Shown piece by piece: positions 1 to 6,111 of a DNA stretch of 34,825 nt. The stretch comes from Rhodocyclaceae bacterium. GTDB lineage: Bacteria > Pseudomonadota > Gammaproteobacteria > Burkholderiales > Rhodocyclaceae. Where the stretch lies: NCBI GenBank assembly GCA_020445785.1, contig JAGRFZ010000013.1:1-34825 (forward strand). Direction: 5' to 3'. The translations under genes and the position numbers were made by a program. The notes beneath the pieces are model-generated. The model worked only from the letters and a program-made list of their open reading frames with translations, had not been told where the DNA came from and did not search any database. Each line of letters begins with the position of its first letter. The stretch's first letter is position 1.

Positions 1-662
1 CCGGAGGCGTCGGTGATGGTGCCCGAGATCATCACCGGCAGACGGCGGCCCAGCACCTCGAACACCTGCTCGACCGCGAACACCGCGGCCTTGGCATTCA
101 AGGTATCGAAGATGGTCTCGATCAGCAGCAGGTCGGCGCCGCCGTCGATCAGGCCGCGGGCGGAGTCGGCATAGTCTTCGACCAGCGCATCGAAGCGGAC
201 ATTTCGAAATCCCGGGTCGTTGACGTCGGGCGAGATCGACAGCGTGCGCGAGGTCGGACCGAGCACGCCGGCGCAGAAGCGCGGCTTGTCGGGATTCGCT
301 TCGGTAAATTGGTCGCACAGCTCGCGCACGATGCGCGCGCCCGCGACATTGATTTCGTAGGCGAACTCACCCAGACCGTATTCGGCCTGCGACACCCGCG
401 TGCCGTTGAACGTGCAGGTCTCGACGATGTCGGCGCCGGCCTCGAGATAGGCACGATGAATGCCCGCCACCGCCTCCGGCCGGGTCAATACCAGGAGGTC
501 GTTGTTGCCCTTGAGATCGCGCGGGTGCTCGGCGAACCGGCTGCCACGGTAGTCCCCCTCGGTCAGCTGCAGCTGCTGGATCATCGTTCCCATGGCGCCG
601 TCCAGCACCAGGATGCGCTCGGCGAGCAGGCGCCGCAGTTCGTCGCTTCGGTCGGCTTGCAT
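1..662 (-). CDS. metH: Methionine synthase, cobalamin-dependent, N-terminal part (cut by window edge)
   Basis: MetH transfers a methyl group from methyltetrahydrofolate through cobalamin to homocysteine, giving methionine in the cytoplasm. Only the first ~220 residues are here; the gene runs off the left edge. The visible part is the start of the homocysteine-binding TIM barrel, with DGAMGT at residues 21-26, followed by [12 protein letters not shown] and [13 protein letters not shown] segments typical of the family. The zinc-binding cysteines lie further downstream and are outside the window. The start is the ATG at 660-662, with an AAGGA Shine-Dalgarno (minus strand, 675-679) upstream. A promoter, an SAH riboswitch and a hairpin precede it, which strongly supports metH over other homocysteine methyltransferases. 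I cannot tell whether the cobalamin domains follow in the same gene or a separate one. Confidence 0.93.
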   Translation of the reverse strand, partial: MQADRSDELRRLLAERILVLDGAMGTMIQQLQLTEGDYRGSRFAEHPRDLKGNNDLLVLTRPEAVAGIHRAYLEAGADIVETCTFNGTRVSQAEYGLGEFAYEINVAGARIVRELCDQFTEANPDKPRFCAGVLGPTSRTLSISPDVNDPGFRNVRFDALVEDYADSARGLIDGGADLLLIETIFDTLNAKAAVFAVEQVFEVLGRRLPVMISGTITDAS

Positions 663-709
663 GTCCGGTTCCCGTCCTTCGGTCAGTCTGCGCCGGCCCG
701 CCCGCAACG

Positions 710-750
710 AAAACGGCGCGGCAAACCGGCTGGGGTTTGCGAGCGCCGTT
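710..750 (-). terminator. Terminator hairpin mutually exclusive with the SAH aptamer
   Basis: In the RNA, AACGGCGC (743-750) pairs with GCGCCGTT (712-719). Inside it, GCAAACC pairs with GGTTTGC around a CCAGCC loop. A short T run (710-713) follows, then CGTTG. The 5' arm shares bases 743-746 with the riboswitch pseudoknot, so the aptamer and the hairpin cannot form together. The hairpin ends about 48 bases before the metH start. The T run is short, so termination efficiency is uncertain. Confidence 0.7.
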
Positions 751-813
751 GTTCGGTTGCTGAGCCTGGCCCCGGGAATCACCACCCGCCACGGGTCGCA
801 GCGCTCCTCAGCA
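740..813 (-). promoter_or_regulatory. SAH riboswitch in the metH leader
   Basis: The leader RNA contains the hallmark SAH aptamer segments GAGGAGCGCTGC, CCAGGCTC and AACGGCGCTC, in that order. P1 is a perfect six-base pairing: GCTGAG (807-812) with CTCAGC (759-764). The pseudoknot pairs GAGCGC (801-806) with GCGCTC (741-746), also perfectly. This class is known to sit upstream of metH and ahcY in beta- and gammaproteobacteria and to raise expression when SAH accumulates. Here the 3' pseudoknot strand is also part of the following hairpin, which fits an ON switch. Confidence 0.9.
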
Positions 814-821
814 GAGTGCGG

Positions 822-850
822 ATTCTAGCCCGGAATCGCCGATGGGTCAC
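822..850 (-). promoter_or_regulatory. Sigma-70 promoter of metH
   Basis: On the minus strand, GTGACC (845-850) and TAGAAT (822-827) are separated by exactly 17 bases. They match the sigma-70 consensus at 4 of 6 and 5 of 6 positions. The predicted transcript start is near 815, just upstream of the riboswitch, so the whole aptamer would be transcribed. This is a consensus match only. Confidence 0.6.
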
Positions 851-983
851 GATGCGGGACCGCTGCCGGTGGGCGACGGCAGCGCCAACAGGAGCACGAC
901 TTGTGGCGATAATGCGTGGCCGGCGCGTTGGCCGCCGCCATCGAGCCGCTGTTTCCGACCCCGATCGAAAGGAGAGAAGAACC

Positions 984-1379
984 ATGGGAATCATCCGAAT
1001 CTCAGCCGTGGCCGCCGCGGCAACGCTGTTCTCGCTGCCGGCATCGGCCGCCGGCGTCCATTTCGTCAGCCCAGCCGACGGCGCGCGCGTGCCTGCCCAG
1101 TTCCAGGTGGTGATGGCGGTGGACGGCATGGCGGTCAAGCCCGCCGGCGAACTGGTGGACGGCACCGGGCACCACCACCTGATCATCGACGGCGAGCCGA
1201 TCGCCGAAGGCGCCCCGGTTCCGGCCGACGAACGACACCGCCATTTCGGCAAAGGCCAGACCGAGACTGCGCTCGAACTGGCCCCGGGGCGCCACACCCT
1301 GACGCTTCAGTTCGCGGACGGCCAGCACCGTTCCTACGGCCCGGCGATGAGCAGTACGATCACGGTCGTGGTCGAATAG
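984..1379 (+). CDS. Secreted DUF4399 protein
   Basis: A 131-residue protein with an N-terminal signal peptide (about residues 1-23, ending near SLPASA) and a single DUF4399 domain. Characteristic segments are HFVSPADGA, a histidine-rich GHHHLIID, HRHFGKGQTE and PGRHTLTLQFADG. The domain looks like a compact beta-sandwich and is expected in the periplasm. Its function is not established; the conserved histidines suggest metal binding, which is inference. The ATG at 984 follows a GGAG Shine-Dalgarno (971-974). A GATAAT hexamer at 908-913 may be its -10 box, but no good -35 box goes with it. The gene stands alone, convergent with the next one. A much longer open reading frame extends upstream across the riboswitch and metH and is not coding. 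Confidence 0.82.
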   Translation: MGIIRISAVAAAATLFSLPASAAGVHFVSPADGARVPAQFQVVMAVDGMAVKPAGELVDGTGHHHLIIDGEPIAEGAPVPADERHRHFGKGQTETALELAPGRHTLTLQFADGQHRSYGPAMSSTITVVVE

Positions 1380-1400
1380 GCCTGGTCGGATCGGTCGCGC

Positions 1401-1919
1401 TCACCCGCCGGAGCGGGTGGAGCGGCCGGGCCAAGGCAGCGCAGAATCCGGCCCCGGATCGAATTCAGGATAATCGAGCTGGCGGAAGATATGTTCTTCG
1501 CATTCCCGCAGGCGGCGTGTGACCTCACGGCCCATGTTCATCTGGATCAACGCAAATTGCTCGAGATCACGCTGGTAGAGTTCGTGCAGCGCCGCCGAGC
1601 CGATTTCGAGCAGGCTGACGTGACTCAGGGCAAGCGCCGAGGCACTGCGCGGCATCAGGTCGAACAGCGCCATCTCGCCGATGCAGTCGCCATCGCGCAA
1701 GGTGTTGATCAGATACTGGCGCTCACCGTGGGCCTTGAGGACCGCGATTTCTCCGCGTTCGATGACATACATCGAGCCCGTCGGATCGCCCTCGCGCATC
1801 AGCCAGTCGCCCGCACGCAGACGCTGGGGCCGGCCGCTCGCCAGCAGGAAATCGATGATGTCCTCGCGAATCGCGCCGAAAATCGGCACCTCGCGCAGCA
1901 ACTCGGCATGTTTGCTCAC
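1401..1919 (-). CDS. Stand-alone cyclic nucleotide-binding domain protein
   Basis: A 172-residue protein that is almost entirely one Crp-type cyclic nucleotide-binding beta-roll (about residues 8-125). Visible features are MREGDPTGSMYVIERGEIAVL, the GDCIGEMALFD turn and PRSASALA, which corresponds to the phosphate-binding cassette. A helical tail (EQFALIQMNMGREVTRRLRE) follows. There is no DNA-binding helix-turn-helix after it, so it is not a complete Crp/Fnr regulator; it may bind a nucleotide and act on a partner. I chose the GTG start at 1917-1919 because a GGGGGAG Shine-Dalgarno lies a few bases upstream; the open frame continues further but without a credible start. The last codons form a small CACCCGC/GCGGGTG hairpin (1402-1419) near the convergent DUF4399 gene. 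Confidence 0.82.
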   Translation of the reverse strand: MSKHAELLREVPIFGAIREDIIDFLLASGRPQRLRAGDWLMREGDPTGSMYVIERGEIAVLKAHGERQYLINTLRDGDCIGEMALFDLMPRSASALALSHVSLLEIGSAALHELYQRDLEQFALIQMNMGREVTRRLRECEEHIFRQLDYPEFDPGPDSALPWPGRSTRSGG

Positions 1920-2020
1920 TTCGTCTCCCCCGACCGTATCGCCGTCCTTGCATTGAGCATAGCCGATCGGGCAGGTGCCGTCGGCATCCGTCCGGTGTGG
2001 GAGGCCCGCGGGCGGCATCC

Positions 2021-2593
2021 ATGACCGAACGCATTCACAGCTTCGATGCGCTGGTCGATCGCAACGCCAGAATCCTGATTCTCGGCAGCATGCCCGGGCT
2101 GGCGTCACTGGCCCAGATGCACTATTACGCACACCCCCGCAATGCGTTCTGGCCGATCATGGCCTCGCTGCTCGGCTTCGCCGCCGACGCCGACTATCGC
2201 GAGCGCTGCCGCGCGCTGCTTGCCGGTGGCGTCGCGCTGTGGGACGTGATGGCCAGTTGCCGGCGCCGCGGCAGCCTCGACGCCGCGATCGACGACACCA
2301 GCATCGTCACCAACGACATCGCCGGGCTGCTGCGCGGGCACCCCGCGATTCGGGCCGTCTTCTTCAACGGCAGCAAGGCCGAACAGTGCTTCCGGCGCCA
2401 CGTGGCGCCTGCCCTCGATCCGCGCAGCGCGGCCTTGCCACGCCAGCGGCTGCCCTCCACCAGCCCGGCCCACGCGGGCCTCAGCCGGGAAGCCAAACGC
2501 GAGATTTGGCAGACCCTGCTCTCGCAGGCCCTCGCGACGCTGCCGGACGAGGCGCTGGCGGCCGGGCCGCGGCAGCCGTCGCGAGCCGGATAG
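2021..2593 (+). CDS. Hypoxanthine (deoxyinosine)-DNA glycosylase, UDG family 6
   Basis: A 190-residue uracil-DNA glycosylase superfamily enzyme of the hypoxanthine-DNA glycosylase type. Members excise hypoxanthine produced by adenine deamination and so start base-excision repair. The first motif is GSMPG at residues 22-26, leading into QMHYYAHPRNAFW, typical of family 6. A central ALWDVMASC, a VFFNGSKA strand and a second active-site loop, LPSTSPAHAG, follow. Length fits the family. The ATG at 2021 has GGGAGG about 15 bases upstream. It is divergent from the cyclic-nucleotide-binding gene, and the shared 100-base gap holds no obvious operator. Confidence 0.85.
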   Translation: MTERIHSFDALVDRNARILILGSMPGLASLAQMHYYAHPRNAFWPIMASLLGFAADADYRERCRALLAGGVALWDVMASCRRRGSLDAAIDDTSIVTNDIAGLLRGHPAIRAVFFNGSKAEQCFRRHVAPALDPRSAALPRQRLPSTSPAHAGLSREAKREIWQTLLSQALATLPDEALAAGPRQPSRAG

Positions 2594-2765
2594 ACGCCGG
2601 GTCGGGCAGGTGGCGCCATGCCGCCAGTATCCGATCGCGTACGGACGCAGTCCGAACGGCGTCGACGGGTGGCCGGCGACCGACAGGCTGCTAGGGTTGA
2701 TCCCAATTTCAGGCACGTTCTGCGAATGTGATGATCTCGCGGTCTGCGCACGCCAGAAGGCCCCC

Positions 2766-3716
2766 TTGCTCGACGTCCTGAAGGTCACTTTCCCGTTTTT
2801 CGCGCTGGTATTGTGCGGTTACCTCTCCGTCCGGCGGGCGCTGCTGCCGCAGGCAGCGATTCCAGGCCTCAACAGCTTCGTGCTGTTCTTCGCACTGCCG
2901 TGCCTGCTGTTCCGCTTTGGCGCCGGCACACCGATCGCCGAGTTGCTGGATCCGACGGTTTTCGGGGTCTACCTGGTGTGCGCGCTGGTGGTCGTCGCGC
3001 TCACCCTCGGGTTGACGATGGGCGGCCGGATCGGCTGGAACGACGCGTCGTTCGGCGCGCTCACCGCAGCCTTTCCGAATTCGGGCTTCATGGGTGTCCC
3101 CCTGCTCGTGACCCTGCTCGGAGAGCGCGCCGCGGCGCCGGTGATCGTCACCATCGCCATCGACCTGGTGATCACGACTTCGCTGTGCATCGCCCTCTCG
3201 CGGCTCGGCAAGGACGCCGCCGGCGCCAGAGCGGCGGCGCTGAGGGCACTGCGCGGCGTGCTCGGCAATCCGATGCCGTGGGCGATCCTGTTCGGCGGCC
3301 TGTTTTCGGCGATGCAGTTCGAACTCCACGGAGCGGTCGACAAGACCATCGCACTACTGGCCAACGCCGCCTCCCCGGTCGCGCTGTTCACCATCGGCGC
3401 GGTGCTCGCCCGCTCGCAGATGACCACCAATGCCGCAACGCCGTGGCAGGACTACGTGCCGGTGGCGCTGATCAAGTTGTTCGTACACCCGCTGCTGGTG
3501 CTGTCCACCTGTGCCGCCGCGCGCTTTGCCGGCCTCACCCTGGAGACGCCGACCGTCGTCGCCCTGGTCCTGGTCGCGGCGCTGCCCAGCGCCAGCAACG
3601 TATCGCTGCTGGCCGAGCGCTTCGGCGCCAACAACGGCCGCATCGCGCGCATCATCCTGGTGTCGACAGCGGCGTCGTTCTTCAGCTTTTCGGCCTGCGT
3701 CGCGCTCCTGACCTGA
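2766..3716 (+). CDS. AEC family transporter (auxin efflux carrier-like)
   Basis: A 316-residue inner-membrane protein with about ten hydrophobic helices in two halves separated by a cytoplasmic loop (KDAAGARAAALRALRG). Conserved AEC features include AFPNSGFMGVPLL in the first half and ALPSASNVSLLAERFG in the second. Related proteins carry organic acids such as malate or malonate; the substrate here cannot be read from sequence. I chose the TTG at 2766 because AGAAGG lies five bases upstream and the first helix (VTFPFFALVLCGYL) begins immediately after. The open frame extends to 2610 but that part does not look like protein of this family. The gene is convergent with the HExxH gene, 15 bases away. 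Confidence 0.85.
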   Translation: MLDVLKVTFPFFALVLCGYLSVRRALLPQAAIPGLNSFVLFFALPCLLFRFGAGTPIAELLDPTVFGVYLVCALVVVALTLGLTMGGRIGWNDASFGALTAAFPNSGFMGVPLLVTLLGERAAAPVIVTIAIDLVITTSLCIALSRLGKDAAGARAAALRALRGVLGNPMPWAILFGGLFSAMQFELHGAVDKTIALLANAASPVALFTIGAVLARSQMTTNAATPWQDYVPVALIKLFVHPLLVLSTCAAARFAGLTLETPTVVALVLVAALPSASNVSLLAERFGANNGRIARIILVSTAASFFSFSACVALLT

Positions 3717-3731
3717 GCGACCGGCCTGCAA

Positions 3732-4163
3732 TCACTTGCTGCAGCCGACCCGCATCATCGAAAGGCCGACCGGCTGATACAGGCCGTGCTGGGTAATGAA
3801 CTCCCGCTGGACGCGGTAGGCCTCGAGTTCCATGTCGATGGCCGCCGAACAGTCGAGGATCTCGCCGAAGGCAGCCCCCTTGGCGGGAAAGCCGCCGTTG
3901 CGCTGGGTGCCCTGCAGATAGTGAACCATCTCGTGGACCACCACCGATGCGGCGAGCACGCTCTGCTCGGGATCCATACCCTCGTCCACATAGACTTCCC
4001 GGCCACCGGCGTACCAGCCGTACACACGGCACTCGCGACCGTTGCAGGCATTGTCGACGAAAAACTGGTGGGGGACCCGTACCACCACCGGCGGTTCGGC
4101 GGGCACGGGCAGGCCGGACAGGCTCACCGCCCAGGAGAAGAGTGCGACATACAAGGCATCCAT
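3732..4163 (-). CDS. Small secreted HExxH putative metallopeptidase
   Basis: A 143-residue protein with a hydrophobic N-terminus (ALFSWAVSLSGLPVPA) that looks like a signal peptide. HEMVH at residues 77-81 is the zincin-type HExxH motif, in the context VVVHEMVHYLQG. A downstream ELEAY (residues 112-116) is well placed to give the third, glutamate zinc ligand. Cysteines at 40 and 45 flank a short loop (CNGREC) and may form a disulfide in the periplasm; further cysteines lie at 105 and 141. I think it resembles an unnamed DUF family, perhaps DUF6647, but am not certain. The ATG at 4163 follows GGAGG. Its promoter region contains two TGCA-N-TGCA dyads also found near the neighbouring hydrolase. 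No substrate or maturation partner is evident. Confidence 0.72.
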   Translation of the reverse strand: MDALYVALFSWAVSLSGLPVPAEPPVVVRVPHQFFVDNACNGRECRVYGWYAGGREVYVDEGMDPEQSVLAASVVVHEMVHYLQGTQRNGGFPAKGAAFGEILDCSAAIDMELEAYRVQREFITQHGLYQPVGLSMMRVGCSK

Positions 4164-4228
4164 GATCGATTCCTCCACAGGATTGCAGTGTCTGGTGCCC
4201 GCCGCGACCGGTTGGGCGCCACCTGGTA

Positions 4229-4243
4229 TGCTGCAATGCAAAA
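4229..4243. promoter_or_regulatory. Operator-like TGCTGCA-A-TGCAAAA dyad (site 1)
   Basis: An imperfect dyad with core TGCA-A-TGCA, 66 bases upstream of the HExxH start. On the minus strand it lies inside the spacer of a weak promoter-like pair (TTGGCC, 17 bases, CATACC). It shares its core with the sites at 4395 and 5311. No regulator can be assigned from the sequence. Confidence 0.45.
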
Positions 4244-4394
4244 TTCCGGCCAACCCCTACCCGGAGACTGGCCAATACCTGTACATCCCTTGATATTCCA
4301 ATAATTTAACCAAGAATTGTCCCGCGTATCAGCGGAGAATCCGGTGCCGGAAACGTCGGGGACTGCACCATTCCGGGGCGAAACCGGCTTCTTA

Positions 4395-4409
4395 TGCTGC
4401 ATTGCAGCA
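4395..4409. promoter_or_regulatory. Perfect 15-base palindrome TGCTGCATTGCAGCA (site 2)
   Basis: Seven-base arms around a single central base are perfectly complementary. It lies between the hydrolase stop and the HExxH gene, about 230 bases upstream of the latter. The form is that of a homodimeric repressor operator. The TGC-rich style recalls sites described for PHA-responsive PhaR regulators, which is memory-based inference only. Confidence 0.5.
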
Positions 4410-4426
4410 CATCACTGCCCGGTGGC

Positions 4427-5287
4427 TCAACCGGCTTCCGGGCACGACGCTCCGCGGCGCGCCCAGACGAAGGAAAGCAGGTCATCGACGAAGCGCTGGC
4501 TGCACCACAGATGGGGGGAATGGTCGACGTCCGCGTAGACCTCCAGCCGCGCGTCGGCAATCGCATCACGCACGTAGGCGGCCGTCTCGGCCGTGTAAAA
4601 GTTGCTTCGTGCGCCATACACCAGCAGCACCGGCACATCGATCGACGGCAGCACGTCACGGTAGTCGGCCGCGCTCAGGCTCGCCCAGCAGTCGATCAAC
4701 GGCTTGGCCGCGAGCCGCCGCATGCGCTCGCGAAATGCCTGAACGCCTTCCGCGTTGTCGAGGTAGCGCTGGCGGGCGCGCGGATCGAGGCCGTCGGCCC
4801 CGAGACACAGCACGGCTTCGGCGAAATCGTGCTCCAAGGCCCGCATGAATACGGCATTGCGCGCCCAATCGAAATCGCCGTAGATGCCCTTGTCCCAGCA
4901 TTCATCGGTCACCAGCTTGGGCGACTGGTCGATGACCACCGCGGCGGCGATCCGCTCGCTGCCGAAATCACGAAGGTATTGCCACAGGGTCAGCGCACCC
5001 ATCGAGTGTCCCACCAGCGTCACTCCACGCAGGTTGAGCCGGGTCAGCAGGTTGTCGAGGTCGCGGGCCATCCGCTCGACGGTCGCCACCGTACCGGTCC
5101 GCAGCGCATGGCCACCGTGGGCCCGGGCGTCCCAACGCAGCAGCCGGTGCCGCGCGGCAAGGGGCGCCACGAACGGGTTCCAATCCCGATGGGTGGACGT
5201 CCAGCCATGCAGCAGGACAAGGGGCGGGCCTTCGCCGTCGTCGTGATAATGGATGGGCTCGCCGTCATCGGCGGTAATGGATTCCAT
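4427..5287 (-). CDS. Alpha/beta hydrolase
   Basis: A 286-residue cytoplasmic alpha/beta-hydrolase. The oxyanion segment LLHGW is at residues 25-29 and the nucleophile elbow GHSMG at 93-97, with Ser95 as nucleophile. The likely catalytic histidine is in VDHSPHLW (His256, possibly His259). The strand that normally ends in GxxD reads VYGARSNF, so the usual catalytic aspartate is absent there; Asp120, after the next strand (VVIDQSP), is the best substitute. The substrate is unknown. The start is the ATG at 5287, with GAGG eight bases upstream; a GTG three codons earlier overlaps the Shine-Dalgarno and is less likely. A 12-bp inverted repeat covers this Shine-Dalgarno. It could be a simple esterase or lactonase. 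Confidence 0.82.
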   Translation of the reverse strand: MESITADDGEPIHYHDDGEGPPLVLLHGWTSTHRDWNPFVAPLAARHRLLRWDARAHGGHALRTGTVATVERMARDLDNLLTRLNLRGVTLVGHSMGALTLWQYLRDFGSERIAAAVVIDQSPKLVTDECWDKGIYGDFDWARNAVFMRALEHDFAEAVLCLGADGLDPRARQRYLDNAEGVQAFRERMRRLAAKPLIDCWASLSAADYRDVLPSIDVPVLLVYGARSNFYTAETAAYVRDAIADARLEVYADVDHSPHLWCSQRFVDDLLSFVWARRGASCPEAG

Positions 5288-5295
5288 TGGGGGCA

Positions 5296-5331
5296 CCTCT
5301 ATATCTGCTCTTGTGCACTGCAGTATAGAGG
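5296..5331 (-). promoter_or_regulatory. Inverted repeat over the hydrolase Shine-Dalgarno, with TGCA-N-TGCA core
   Basis: CCTCTATA (5296-5303) plus CTGC (5305-5308) mirror GCAG (5320-5323) plus TATAGAGG (5324-5331), with one extra T at 5304. The loop carries TTGTGCACTGCAG, whose TGCA-C-TGCA core (5314-5322) matches the dyads at 4229 and 4395. In the hydrolase transcript one arm contains the GAGG ribosome-binding site. The other arm contains TATACT, a possible -10 box with a weak CTGCGA -35 box 17 bases upstream. It could therefore be a DNA operator or an RNA hairpin, depending on the transcript start. Confidence 0.55.
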
Positions 5332-5430
5332 TTGTTTTTGCTACTCGCAGTTACGGAATGCTCGTTGTTGCGCCACAGCACGGCAAGGCCGGGCCGGAAC
5401 CATGCCGGAGCGGCCCCGTGTCGTTGCCGG

Positions 5431-5925
5431 CTACAGATCGAAGCCGCCGTCTCTGGGATAGATGTAGCTCTGGCTGGTCCGCAGGACGACACCGTCGCGA
5501 AAATGCACGTTGAAGCGGGTCTCGATGCCAGGCCCGGTGTTCTCGATGTTCCAGTCCCACACTTCCTCGTCGGACAGCACGAAGTACTCGACCGAGCGAT
5601 GCACGCCGAGCCTGCGGCTGACCTCCGCCTTGTTCATGCCGGGCTCGATCGTCAATCGGTTGTCGAGCGAAAGAGCGTCGCTGACGCCCACCAGACGTCC
5701 GTCGGCGTCGAGCCGCACCATCCAGCACACCGTGCCCCAGGGCTGGGTGGCGTATTCGAGCGTGCTGCCACCGTCGGCTTCCTGCCAGCGCCGCGTCGGC
5801 GCGCCGGCGGTAGCGACGACCTCGGCCTCGGTCACCTGCCCGGCCGGCAGCGCCAGCAGCGGTGGCCGATAGGCACAGGCGATGAGCAGCAGGCACAAGC
5901 CCAGGGCAGAGAGCTTTCCGCGCAT
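5431..5925 (-). CDS. BamE/SmpA-like lipoprotein with two domains (paralogue A)
   Basis: A 164-residue lipoprotein. A signal peptide ends in the lipobox LIAC, with Cys17 as the acylated residue and Ala at +2, the type normally sent to the outer membrane. The mature part has two similar segments of the SmpA/OmlA (BamE) type. The first runs from VTEAEVVATAGAPTRRW through LEYATQPWGTVCWMV. The second runs from IEPGMNKAEVSRRLG through EVWDWNI and TRFNVHF. It is clearly homologous to the lipoprotein at 13114-13596, with the same spacing of GAP, EY..QP, EVWDW and FNVHF. The ATG at 5925 has a strong AAGGAG Shine-Dalgarno. True BamE is a single-domain subunit of the outer-membrane assembly complex, so this is probably a relative rather than BamE itself. 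It stands alone. Confidence 0.78.
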   Translation of the reverse strand: MRGKLSALGLCLLLIACAYRPPLLALPAGQVTEAEVVATAGAPTRRWQEADGGSTLEYATQPWGTVCWMVRLDADGRLVGVSDALSLDNRLTIEPGMNKAEVSRRLGVHRSVEYFVLSDEEVWDWNIENTGPGIETRFNVHFRDGVVLRTSQSYIYPRDGGFDL

Positions 5926-6111
5926 ATTCGGCTCCTTGAGATCGTCGGCGCTCGCCGAACCGCAATCGACGAGCGCGGTCGGAAACCATGATCATGCAAT
6001 CAGACAGCGTGCCACACCAATCCATTCCCGGGCGCGGCGCCGTCGAGCGGTCGGCCGCGGCGTGACGCGGCCCATCGAAGGCTTTCGCGATGCGGCCACT
6101 AGGGCACGGTG

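Noticed and set aside
309-983. An extended N-terminus for the DUF4399 protein
   Set aside because: It would cross metH, the riboswitch and the hairpin, and the real start has a signal peptide and GGAG.
1402-1419. A terminator between the DUF4399 and cyclic-nucleotide genes
   Set aside because: The hairpin lies inside coding sequence and has no T run on either strand.
4229-5325. Firm assignment of the dyads to PhaR
   Set aside because: No phaR, phaC or phasin gene is in the window and the exact consensus cannot be verified here.
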